From Enterobacter soli ATCC BAA-2102 (GTDB lineage Bacteria; Pseudomonadota; Gammaproteobacteria; Enterobacterales; Enterobacteriaceae), in assembly GCF_001654845.1 (NCBI RefSeq), contig NZ_LXES01000046.1, positions 238,704-302,703 on the forward strand: a stretch of DNA of 64,000 nucleotides, read 5' to 3'. How positions within the stretch are numbered: the stretch's first letter is position 1; every line of letters begins with the position of its first letter. Positions 51,183 through 58,995 of the stretch are shown piece after piece. The position numbers and the translations under genes are program-made. The notes below the pieces were generated by a model. The model was not told where the DNA came from, searched no databases, and worked only from the letters and a program-made list of their open reading frames with translations.

Positions 51183-51370
51183 GCGTTTCCTTACCAAAAA
51201 AAGCGGCAGATAACGCGATTATACCCTGCGAATCTGTGACGGCTATAGCACCATTGCCGCCTGCAAAACCCCTGGCGGCGATCCGGGGAGCTTTGGGTGC
51301 GATCCTTGTCTCATTATGATTCACAAATGCTATGCAATTAACAAATATGTATCATTTTTTGAACATTAAT

Positions 51371-51400
51371 TTGACGCTTCATATGGCGATTTTCTATACG
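51371..51400 (+). promoter_or_regulatory. Probable sigma-70 promoter of the ACS-family transporter gene
   Basis: TTGACG (51371-51376) and TATACG (51395-51400) are separated by 18 nt. The motif ACGTTA, also found in dyads in front of iacH, overlaps the -10 box, which suggests shared control by IacR. Confidence 0.5.
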
Positions 51401-51447
51401 TTAGCCGACCTGCACACTCATACTAAAAAACGCAATGTGGAGCTTTC

Positions 51448-52836
51448 ATGAACGATAATGCCTCTGTAGAACAGACCCAGAACGGAACGCTGGCCCCGCC
51501 AGCCACGGGAGATACCACTCTGGATCCCCGCCAGCAAGCCGTCATCAAAAAGCTGTTCCGCCGTTTAATTGTTTTTTTATTTATTCTGTTCGTCTTTTCC
51601 TACCTCGACCGCATCAACATTGGCTTTGCCGGGTTAACGATGGGCAAAGATCTGGGGCTGACCAGCACCATGTTTGGCCTGGCCACCACCCTGTTTTACG
51701 TGATGTATGTGATTTGCGGGATCCCCAGCAACGTGATGCTGAGTATTGTCGGCGCGCGCCGCTGGATTGCCATCCTGATGGTTATCTGGGGAATTGCCTC
51801 CACCGCCACCATGTTCGCCACCGGGCCAAACAGCCTTTACGTGCTGCGAATGCTGGTGGGGATTGCCGAAGCCGGTTTCTTGCCCGGTTTGTTGCTCTAT
51901 TTAACCTACTGGTTCCCGGCGCACTATCGCGCCCGCGCCAACGCGCTGTTTATGATTGCGATGCCGGTGACCATGGCGCTGGGGTCGCTGGCCTCCGGGT
52001 ATATTTTGAATATGGACGGTTTGCTGAACCTGAAAGGCTGGCAGTGGCTGTTCCTGCTGGAAGGGTTCCCGTCCGTGCTGCTGGGCCTGGTGGTGTGGTT
52101 CTGGCTGGACGATAGCCCGGCGAAAGCCAAATGGTTAACGGATGATGACAAAGCCTGCCTGAAAGAGATGCTGGAGGCGGACAAAGTGGCGGTGCAAAAG
52201 ACTCAGCTTGCTGCAAACACCGCGCCAGTGGCGCAGCGCAGCCTGGCGCGCGAACTCTTTACCCCGGTCATTATCCTCTACACCGTGGCTTACTTCTGCC
52301 TGACCAATACCCTTAGCGCGCTGAGCGTCTGGACGCCGCTGATTTTGCGCAGTATTAACGAAGCCAGCAGCAACGTGACCATCGGCATTCTGAGCGCCAT
52401 TCCACAGGTCTGTACCATCGTGGCGATGGTCTGGTGGAGTAAGCGTTCGGACAGGCTGAATGAACGTAAGATTCACACCCTGCTCCCCTATCTGTTTGCG
52501 GCCGCAGGCTGGATGTTAACCGCCACCAGCACCACGCCACTGTTCCAGTTCACCGGGATAGTGATGGCCTCTGCCGGTGCCTTTGCCGCAATGGTGATTT
52601 TCTGGACCACGCCGGACCGGTTTATCTCCGTACGCGCCCGTGCGGTGGGCATTGCGGTGATCAACGCCACCGGGATGACCGGCGCAGCGCTTGGCCCGCT
52701 GCTGATGGGCCTGATGAAAGACGCCACGGGGAATTTCAATGCAGGGATCTTTATGGTGGCCGGATTCCTGGTGCTGGGGGCGGTGATTATCGCTGCGATC
52801 CCAATGGCAAAAAACACGGCACAACCCGCGCATTAA
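51448..52836 (+). CDS. MFS transporter of the anion:cation symporter (ACS) family
   Basis: 462-aa inner-membrane transporter with a 35-residue polar N-terminus and twelve predicted helices. Helix 1 has the family signature FSYLDRINIGFAGLTM, followed by GLATTLFYVMYVICGIPSNV. ACS members carry organic anions such as hydroxyphenylacetate or phthalate. Its position divergent from iacR and the possible shared operator make it the best candidate for indole-3-acetate uptake; this is inference. A strong terminator follows. Confidence 0.92.
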   Translation: MNDNASVEQTQNGTLAPPATGDTTLDPRQQAVIKKLFRRLIVFLFILFVFSYLDRINIGFAGLTMGKDLGLTSTMFGLATTLFYVMYVICGIPSNVMLSIVGARRWIAILMVIWGIASTATMFATGPNSLYVLRMLVGIAEAGFLPGLLLYLTYWFPAHYRARANALFMIAMPVTMALGSLASGYILNMDGLLNLKGWQWLFLLEGFPSVLLGLVVWFWLDDSPAKAKWLTDDDKACLKEMLEADKVAVQKTQLAANTAPVAQRSLARELFTPVIILYTVAYFCLTNTLSALSVWTPLILRSINEASSNVTIGILSAIPQVCTIVAMVWWSKRSDRLNERKIHTLLPYLFAAAGWMLTATSTTPLFQFTGIVMASAGAFAAMVIFWTTPDRFISVRARAVGIAVINATGMTGAALGPLLMGLMKDATGNFNAGIFMVAGFLVLGAVIIAAIPMAKNTAQPAH

Positions 52837-52847
52837 GCACAGCCCGG

Positions 52848-52878
52848 ACCCGAAACGGTATGTATCGTTTCGGGTTTT
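52848..52878 (+). terminator. Terminator of the ACS-family transporter gene
   Basis: ACCCGAAACG / CGTTTCGGGT stem of 10 bp with an 8-nt loop followed by TTTT, 12 nt after the stop. Confidence 0.88.
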
Positions 52879-52968
52879 AATCGCAAAGATCATCAATACT
52901 CATGAGGGTTAGCACCGCTAACTACGCCGAAAATTGGGTGGTATTCCCGTTATGTGAGAAAACACATC

Positions 52969-54165
52969 ATGAGTAAAAACATTATCTTTTGTGCTGATGG
53001 TACGTGGAATGGGCCGAATAACGACGACAACAAGGACGATATTCCCGATTACACAAACGTTTTACGGCTGTTTAATGAGCTGGATGGCACCGCCGATACT
53101 CCCGATATGTTTGTGCGCAATGAGCAGGAAAAAACCCTGCGAAATAAATCGGGGGTTGTTTTGCAGGTCAGTAAGTACATTCATGGCGTGGGGGATTCAA
53201 ATAACTGGCTTGATAAAATGCTGGGCGGCGTGTTTGGTGCGGGGATCATTGAACGCATTGTGCGTGGATATACCTTCATCTGCCGTAATTACGACAGAGA
53301 TGATGATATCTTTCTTATCGGGTTTAGCCGGGGAGCCTACACGGCACGGGCTCTGGCAGGGATGATTGGTGAATGTGGGCTGCTGGATAAAAGCAAAATC
53401 GACCTCACTGACAAAGAGGAAGCCTACCGTCTGGGAACTGCGGTATGGCGGCAGTACCGGCAAAAAACCAACGTTGACGGTTCGCTGTTAGACCGAATTA
53501 TCCGCGATGCCCCGATGTTTTTGCATGAGCAGGTTGATCCGAACAAGATTATCTATTATGTGCCGATTAAAGCCGTGACCGTCTGGGAAACCGTGGGTTC
53601 ATTGGGTATTCCTGAATATATTAAAGACGCCCGCATCGACGCTTTTAAATTTGCCAGCACCGCGCTCGGGGATCACGTCAAATATGGCCGACAGGCCATT
53701 GCCATTGATGAAATGCGTCTGGATTTTACCCCCACCTTTTGGGACAAGCGCGACAATATCGTGCAGCTCTATTTCCCGGGGATTCACGCGGATGTCGGTG
53801 GCGGTTACAGCAGCACCAATAATGGAACCGGATTATCAAACGGCGCTTATCTGTGGATCCGCACCGAGCTGGGTCAGCTTGGCGTGCATCTGGATCCTGT
53901 GCAGGTCAACGTTGATTTCAAAGGACCTATCCATTGCGAGTGGTACCAGATACCTTACAAGCTGGGCGTCCGACAGCTTCGACGTCCCGACAGCCCGGAC
54001 CTTGCTATCCACAGCTCAGCGGTATCGAGAATGGCCTGGCCGACTCCGCTTCCCGTCCAGGATAACACCGGGATGTGGGGGGCGCAGCTGTATCGTCCGG
54101 CGTCGATACAGCCTTATGTCAATGCCAGCTGGCAACCGCTGAACGGGATTGTTATCCATCCCTGA
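52969..54165 (+). CDS. DUF2235 alpha/beta-hydrolase domain protein
   Basis: 398-aa protein of the family that includes the Tle1 phospholipases. The start MSKNIIFCADGTWNGPNNDD is the family's N-terminal block. The nucleophile motif GFSRG is in FLIGFSRGAYTARALAGMIG near residue 112, with a catalytic acid likely in FPGIHADVGGGY near 265. No signal peptide or membrane segment is evident. There is no VgrG, immunity gene or other type VI component nearby, so a housekeeping lipase-like role is as likely as a toxin. The ATG at 52969 was chosen over a frame start five codons upstream. Confidence 0.85.
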   Translation: MSKNIIFCADGTWNGPNNDDNKDDIPDYTNVLRLFNELDGTADTPDMFVRNEQEKTLRNKSGVVLQVSKYIHGVGDSNNWLDKMLGGVFGAGIIERIVRGYTFICRNYDRDDDIFLIGFSRGAYTARALAGMIGECGLLDKSKIDLTDKEEAYRLGTAVWRQYRQKTNVDGSLLDRIIRDAPMFLHEQVDPNKIIYYVPIKAVTVWETVGSLGIPEYIKDARIDAFKFASTALGDHVKYGRQAIAIDEMRLDFTPTFWDKRDNIVQLYFPGIHADVGGGYSSTNNGTGLSNGAYLWIRTELGQLGVHLDPVQVNVDFKGPIHCEWYQIPYKLGVRQLRRPDSPDLAIHSSAVSRMAWPTPLPVQDNTGMWGAQLYRPASIQPYVNASWQPLNGIVIHP

Positions 54166-54217
54166 TTAAGCACAGCTGCTTCTTGACTTATTTTGCGATA
54201 AAGGTACTTTTCAGGAC

Positions 54218-55198
54218 ATGAAGAAGATCCTGATTATCGTCCCGGATGGCGGCATGTTGTTTGAAGCCGCCGGTATCGCCGACATTTTAATGCAGGCCAA
54301 CCGGCTGCACCCGGAAGGCCTGCAACATCCCTGCTATCGCATTATTATCGCCACCACCCAGCCCCACCAGGTGATCCACGGCCAGTCCGGGTTAAACCTG
54401 CTGGCGGACTACCGCCTGCCGGAGCTTGATCCTCGCGAGCCGCTCGACACCATCATCATTACCGGACGCGGGATGAACGAACTGGAGAGCACCGCAGTGG
54501 TCGACTGGCTGCATCTCGCTGCACCGCACGCGCGCCGTGTGGCGTCGATTTGCGGCGGTGCGATGCTGCTGGCGCAGACCGGTTTGCTCGACGGCCGACG
54601 AGCAACGACCCACTGGCGGCTGCTGGAAACCATGCAGGCCACCTACCCTAAAATTAACGTCGAAGGCGGGCCACTGTACATTCAGGATGGCCCGATATGG
54701 ACATCCGGCGGCGTTAGCTCTGGCTTTGACCTGACGCTGGCGCTGGTTGAAGATGATTACGGATTTAGCCTTGCGCGTGACGTTGCGCAGGACATGGTGA
54801 TGTACCTGCGCCGCCCCGGCGGGCAGCTTCAGTTCAGCCGCTATAACCTGCATCAGCCGGGCGCTTCCGGACCGATAAATGAACTGCAACGCTGGATCCT
54901 GCAACATCTCACCGCTGACCTGTGCGTTGAAAATCTGGCGGAAAAAGTCGCCATGAGCCCGCGTAACTTTACCCGTGTGTTCACCCGGGAAACCGGTGCG
55001 TCCCCTGCGCGGTATGTCACCGAGGCACGCCTCGCGGCGGCACGACAGCTACTGGAACAAACGACAGAGCCCCTGGATCGCATTGCCGAAAAAAGTGGTT
55101 TTGGCAGCAGCATCAACCTGCGCCGGGTGTTTGAAAAGCAGCTCCACCTCACCCCGGGCGAATACCGCCAGCGTTTTCACTGTCGTAAGATGGCGTAA
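54218..55198 (+). CDS. GlxA-type AraC-family transcriptional regulator
   Basis: 326-aa regulator with an N-terminal DJ-1/PfpI-like domain (ILIIVPDGGMLFEAAGIADIL; SICGGAMLLAQTGLLDGRRA with the elbow Cys near residue 111) and a C-terminal AraC DNA-binding domain (VAMSPRNFTRVFTRETGASP; IAEKSGFGSSINLRRVFEKQ). Such proteins sense small molecules without being peptidases. Its stop lies 78 nt before the GAPDH gene on the same strand, so it may control or be co-transcribed with it. Confidence 0.9.
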   Translation: MKKILIIVPDGGMLFEAAGIADILMQANRLHPEGLQHPCYRIIIATTQPHQVIHGQSGLNLLADYRLPELDPREPLDTIIITGRGMNELESTAVVDWLHLAAPHARRVASICGGAMLLAQTGLLDGRRATTHWRLLETMQATYPKINVEGGPLYIQDGPIWTSGGVSSGFDLTLALVEDDYGFSLARDVAQDMVMYLRRPGGQLQFSRYNLHQPGASGPINELQRWILQHLTADLCVENLAEKVAMSPRNFTRVFTRETGASPARYVTEARLAAARQLLEQTTEPLDRIAEKSGFGSSINLRRVFEKQLHLTPGEYRQRFHCRKMA

Positions 55199-55276
55199 TG
55201 TGATCCTTTTTTGTCATTTACGCCATTTCACCTAAAGCCTACATTGACTCCAGACAACACAGATAAGGAGTTAATC

Positions 55277-56287
55277 ATGGTTAAGGTCGGTATTAATGGC
55301 TTCGGCAGGATCGGACGTAATTTCTTACGCGCTGCGCTGGGTAACCCGGATATTCAGATTGCGGCGATTAACGATCTGACGGACAGCAAAACCCTCGCCC
55401 ATTTACTGAAATACGATTCCTTGCTCGGTACGTTACCGGTTTCTGTTGAAGCAGCAGACGGCGCATTGCAGGTCGATGGCCAGCGCATCAGGGTGTTTAG
55501 CGAGCGTGACCCGGCAAACATTCGCTGGCGTGATGTGGGCGTAGACGTGGTTATCGAAGCGACCGGATTTTTCACCGAGCGCGAAAAAGCGGCGGTACAT
55601 ATCACCAGTGGCGGCGCGAAACGCGTCATTATCTCGGCCCCGGGCAAGAACGATGACCTGACGGTGGTGATGGGCGTTAATCACGGGAATTACGACCCGG
55701 CACAGCACTTCGTCGTCAGTAACGGGAGCTGCACCACCAACGGGCTGGCACCGGCGGCGCAGGTATTGCATCAGACATTTGGTATCGAACACGGGCTGAT
55801 GAATACCACCCACGCGTACACCAACAGCCAGGCATTGCACGACCAGCCGGAAAAAGATCTGCGCGGCGCGCGGGCTGCGGCCCTGTCGATTGTGCCTTAC
55901 TCCAGCGGTGCGGCAAAAGCGCTTGGCAAGGTCATTCCCGAGCTGGATGGCAAGCTGACGGGGTATTCACTCCGCGTACCGGTTCCGGTGGTGTCGATTG
56001 TGGATTTAACGGTAACTCTGAGTCGTAACGTGACCGCTGAAGAGGTTAACGCCGCCTTCCGGGAAGCCGCCGCCAGCGGGCCGCTGAAAGGGATCCTGGG
56101 TTATAGCGATGAGCCGCTGGTATCAAGCGATTATCAGGGTGACCCACGTTCCTCCATTATCGATGGTCTTTCCACGCTGGTGATTGGCGGTAATATGGTC
56201 AAGATCCTCGCGTGGTATGACAACGAATGGGGATTCTCGAATCGCCTGGTAGACCTGGCCGTGCTGATGGATAAGAAAGGGTTGTAA
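55277..56287 (+). CDS. Type I glyceraldehyde-3-phosphate dehydrogenase, second copy type
   Basis: 336-aa enzyme; the ATG at 55277 has AAGGAG six bases upstream. Rossmann motif GINGFGRIGR is at 5-14; D33 in INDLTD points to NAD. The catalytic Cys152 and His179 are present, but the active-site segment reads SNGSCTTNGLAP, where most housekeeping enzymes have A before the SC and a second Cys at the later Gly. This divergence and the neighbouring GlxA-type regulator suggest an accessory GAPDH rather than the main gapA gene. It could act on a different aldehyde phosphate. Confidence 0.9.
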   Translation: MVKVGINGFGRIGRNFLRAALGNPDIQIAAINDLTDSKTLAHLLKYDSLLGTLPVSVEAADGALQVDGQRIRVFSERDPANIRWRDVGVDVVIEATGFFTEREKAAVHITSGGAKRVIISAPGKNDDLTVVMGVNHGNYDPAQHFVVSNGSCTTNGLAPAAQVLHQTFGIEHGLMNTTHAYTNSQALHDQPEKDLRGARAAALSIVPYSSGAAKALGKVIPELDGKLTGYSLRVPVPVVSIVDLTVTLSRNVTAEEVNAAFREAAASGPLKGILGYSDEPLVSSDYQGDPRSSIIDGLSTLVIGGNMVKILAWYDNEWGFSNRLVDLAVLMDKKGL

Positions 56288-56311
56288 TCCGACTACACTT
56301 GCCGGGCCTGT

Positions 56312-56622
56312 CGATCCCCTCTCCCTTTTGGGGAGAGGGTTAGGGTGAGGGGGAACATGCGGCTCAGGTGGTTGTTCCGTTCACCTCACGTTCCCTGCTT
56401 CTCTTTCACCACAATACTTGTGAACGTGTCAGGGCGGCTCAGTCGCCACCGCCCTGACCACCCGGGCTCCCGGCGGGAAAATCGCCGCTTCGCGGTGCCC
56501 TCAGTGTTTGCTCCAGGCTTATCGGGGACGGGCGGAGGTAACATCCCTGTAAAGCCGCCCTCGCCGCGCATCCATGCGCGTCGCCCCGGCCTTCCGTAAA
56601 CGCTTCGGCGATTTTCAGCCGG
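56312..56622 (+). repeat. Structured dispersed repeat, copy B (about 310 bp)
   Basis: Second full copy of the element at 30250-30560, in the opposite orientation. It starts with the CTCTCCC...GGGAGAGGG palindrome and GTGAGGGGGAACAT, and ends with GGCGATTTTCAGCCGGA. Conserved pairs are CGTTCAC / GTGAACG (56378-56426), TCAGGGCGG / CCGCCCTGA (56429-56457), CCCGGGCTCCCGG, and GAAAATCGCCG / CGGCGATTTTC (56477-56616) enclosing GGGCGG / CCGCCC and CGCGCATCCATGCGCG. Relative to copy A the 56429 stem has two compensated base pairs. No protein frame is conserved. The rest of the gap to 56718 shows only a degenerate palindrome near 56697. Confidence 0.85.
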
Positions 56623-56718
56623 AACAGGGCGTCGCTTTTAGTTTTTCGTCTTTACTCGCAATGGCATCGCTGTACTTCTTAAACACTCGATCGCTTCCCT
56701 CAGCCCTGTGGGAGAGAG

Positions 56719-57909
56719 TTAGGCTGTGGGCTTCACCTTGACACCCATAAACACAATCACCATTGCCGTCACCAGCAGCAGGCCGCTTCCGGCAAACACG
56801 CCGCTGGCACCATTGAGATCAAATACCGCTCCGCCGCCAGCTGCACCCGCACTGATGGCCAACTGGATAGACGCCACCAGCAGCCCCCCTGCACTTTCTG
56901 CTTCATCCGGCACGGTGGTGGCAAGCCATGTTGACCAGCCGACCGGCACCAGCCCAAACGCAAAGCCCCAGAGCGCCACCAGTAAACCATCCAGCATCGC
57001 CAGGTGCCCGAAGGCGACCATCATCAGCGCCAGGATCCCCATTGCAAACGGGACTAACGCCAGCGTCAGGCGCAGATTTCGCGCCAGCAGATGTCCGGCA
57101 ATTGACGTACCGATAAAGTTCGCCACGCCAAAGCCCAGCAGGATCAGAGAGATGCTCTCAACGCTTGCCTGCCCTACGGTTTCAAGGAACGGACGCAGAT
57201 AGGTGAAGAAGGCAAAGTGACCGCTGAAAATCAGGATAGTCGCCAGCATTCCGCCAATCATGCCAGGGCGGCGCAGCACGCGGAACAACGTCCCCAGGCT
57301 ACCGCTGCTTTCTGGCTTCATGGAGGGCAGCACCCACAGCTGCCAGAGCAGCGCCAGCATACTTGGCAGAATGCAGAGAATAAAAACGTTACGCCAGCCA
57401 ATAAGGCTACCGAGATAGCTGCCCAGCGGGGCGGCAACCACCGTGGCGATCGACACGCTGGAGAAAATCACCGCCAGCGCTTTCGGCACTTTATCGGCAG
57501 GCACCAGACGCATCGCCGTGGCGGTAGACATCGCCCAGAAACCACCGATGGCAACCCCCAGAAGCAGACGCCCCAGCAACAACACGTGCAGGGTTGGCGC
57601 AAAGGCAACCAGCAGGCTGGAGATGATTTGCAGCACCGAGAAAAACATCAATACCCAGCGTCTGTCGATACTTTTGGTGGCCGAGGTAATCAGCAGCCCG
57701 GTGACGAGTGCCACCAGCGCCGTTGCGGTCACGGCTTGTCCGGCCATTCCCTCGCTGACACCAAGACTGGCCGCCATCGGCGTCAGTAAACTGGCGGGTA
57801 AAAACTCTGCCGTGATCAGGCCAAAAACCCCCAGACCCAGTGAATAGACTGCTCGCCAGGCAGGCTTTGCGGGTGCTATAGCCTCTCTCGCCGCGACACA
57901 TGAATTCAT
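56719..57909 (-). CDS. MFS transporter of the DHA1 (drug:H+ antiporter) type
   Basis: 396-aa inner-membrane protein with twelve predicted helices, of the kind including YdhP, AraJ and Bcr-like exporters (GLITAEFLPASLLTPMAASLG; LGRLLLGVAIGGFWAMSTAT near residue 125). It probably exports a toxic compound or metabolite. It is divergent from an AraC-family gene across about 115 nt, the usual arrangement for a regulator and its target. Substrate is unknown. Confidence 0.9.
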   Translation of the reverse strand: MNSCVAAREAIAPAKPAWRAVYSLGLGVFGLITAEFLPASLLTPMAASLGVSEGMAGQAVTATALVALVTGLLITSATKSIDRRWVLMFFSVLQIISSLLVAFAPTLHVLLLGRLLLGVAIGGFWAMSTATAMRLVPADKVPKALAVIFSSVSIATVVAAPLGSYLGSLIGWRNVFILCILPSMLALLWQLWVLPSMKPESSGSLGTLFRVLRRPGMIGGMLATILIFSGHFAFFTYLRPFLETVGQASVESISLILLGFGVANFIGTSIAGHLLARNLRLTLALVPFAMGILALMMVAFGHLAMLDGLLVALWGFAFGLVPVGWSTWLATTVPDEAESAGGLLVASIQLAISAGAAGGGAVFDLNGASGVFAGSGLLLVTAMVIVFMGVKVKPTA

Positions 57910-58025
57910 GTGTTATTCTCCCGTTAGAAAAATGTGACAACTGTCGCAAAAGCATAGTGAGTTCCCCATGGACGATCTATGACATATAATCTCTGATTAT
58001 TGATAATTCGTCCGAAAGTGAAGAC

Positions 58026-58982
58026 ATGAGCAACCAGTCACCCGATTTGATCAGTGAGCTCCTACGTGGAATGCGCCTTTCCGGTGTGAAATATCGCCGT
58101 ATTGAAGCCAGCTCTCCCTTTGGCGTGGCGTTCCATCAGGCACCCGGCAAAGCGCAATTCCACTTTGTGAGCCATGGCTCTGCGCTGCTGCGCATGGAGA
58201 GTGGTACGACGTTTACGCTGAGTGGCGGTGACGCGCTGTTCATCCCAAACGGCAACGCTCACGCCCTGCTTTCTGACGAACATGCCGACATCACGCCGGT
58301 GAGCGCGTTTCCCAGTGAACCGATTTGCAACTCCGTCTGTGCTATCACCTGTGAACCCTGCCCGGACAGCGAGAACACCGTCATTTTCAGTGGATGCATG
58401 GATTTTGAGCTTGGCGGGATGCAGCCCCTGATCAAGGCGATGCCGGAAGTGATGATGGTGAGCCGCCTGATGTCCACCTGGCCGGAGATCCATCCGCTGC
58501 TCGCCGCAATGGAGCGAGAATCCATGACCCGACAGGTCGGTTTTGCTGGCATCCTGGCACGCCTTGCCGATGTGGTGGCGGCGCTGATTGTGCGTGGCTG
58601 GGTAGAAGCAGGATGCGGAAAAGCGACAGGATGGGTACAGGTGCTGCGCGACCCGCGTTTAAGTCGCGCGATCTATGCGATGCATCAACAACCGGGGGTA
58701 AACTGGAACGTGGCGGACCTGGCAAAAGAGGCCGGAACGTCGCGTTCCGTCTTCGCCGAGCGTTTTCTGTCGGCGACGGGTACCACACCAGCCAAATACC
58801 TATCTGAACTGCGGATGCGGCTGGCCATTCAGTATATTCGCCACGAACATCAGCCGCTCGAAACGGTCGCGCTGCGTCTGGGATATGGCTCACTTGCTGC
58901 GTTTAGCCGGGCGTTCAAGCGCATTGTCGGCCAGGCGCCCGGTTCACTGCGGGAAAGCAGCCAGACCCCGGAAGAGGTCTGA
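58026..58982 (+). CDS. AraC-family regulator with a cupin sensor
   Basis: 318-aa regulator: an N-terminal cupin_6-type domain (residues of about 10-190; FHFVSHGSALLRMESGTTFT, GDALFIPNGNAHAL) and a C-terminal AraC DNA-binding domain (VADLAKEAGTSRSVFAERFL; TVALRLGYGSLAAFSRAFKR). The layout is common in regulators of divergent MFS exporters or oxidoreductases. It likely controls the transporter at 56719-57909; the inducer is unknown. Confidence 0.92.
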   Translation: MSNQSPDLISELLRGMRLSGVKYRRIEASSPFGVAFHQAPGKAQFHFVSHGSALLRMESGTTFTLSGGDALFIPNGNAHALLSDEHADITPVSAFPSEPICNSVCAITCEPCPDSENTVIFSGCMDFELGGMQPLIKAMPEVMMVSRLMSTWPEIHPLLAAMERESMTRQVGFAGILARLADVVAALIVRGWVEAGCGKATGWVQVLRDPRLSRAIYAMHQQPGVNWNVADLAKEAGTSRSVFAERFLSATGTTPAKYLSELRMRLAIQYIRHEHQPLETVALRLGYGSLAAFSRAFKRIVGQAPGSLRESSQTPEEV

Positions 58983-58995
58983 CTGTCAGACGGTA

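Noticed and set aside
52969..54165. DUF2235 gene as a type VI secretion toxin (Tle1) with an immunity partner
   Set aside because: No immunity lipoprotein, VgrG, PAAR or chaperone gene is adjacent; the neighbours are a transporter and a GlxA-type regulator.
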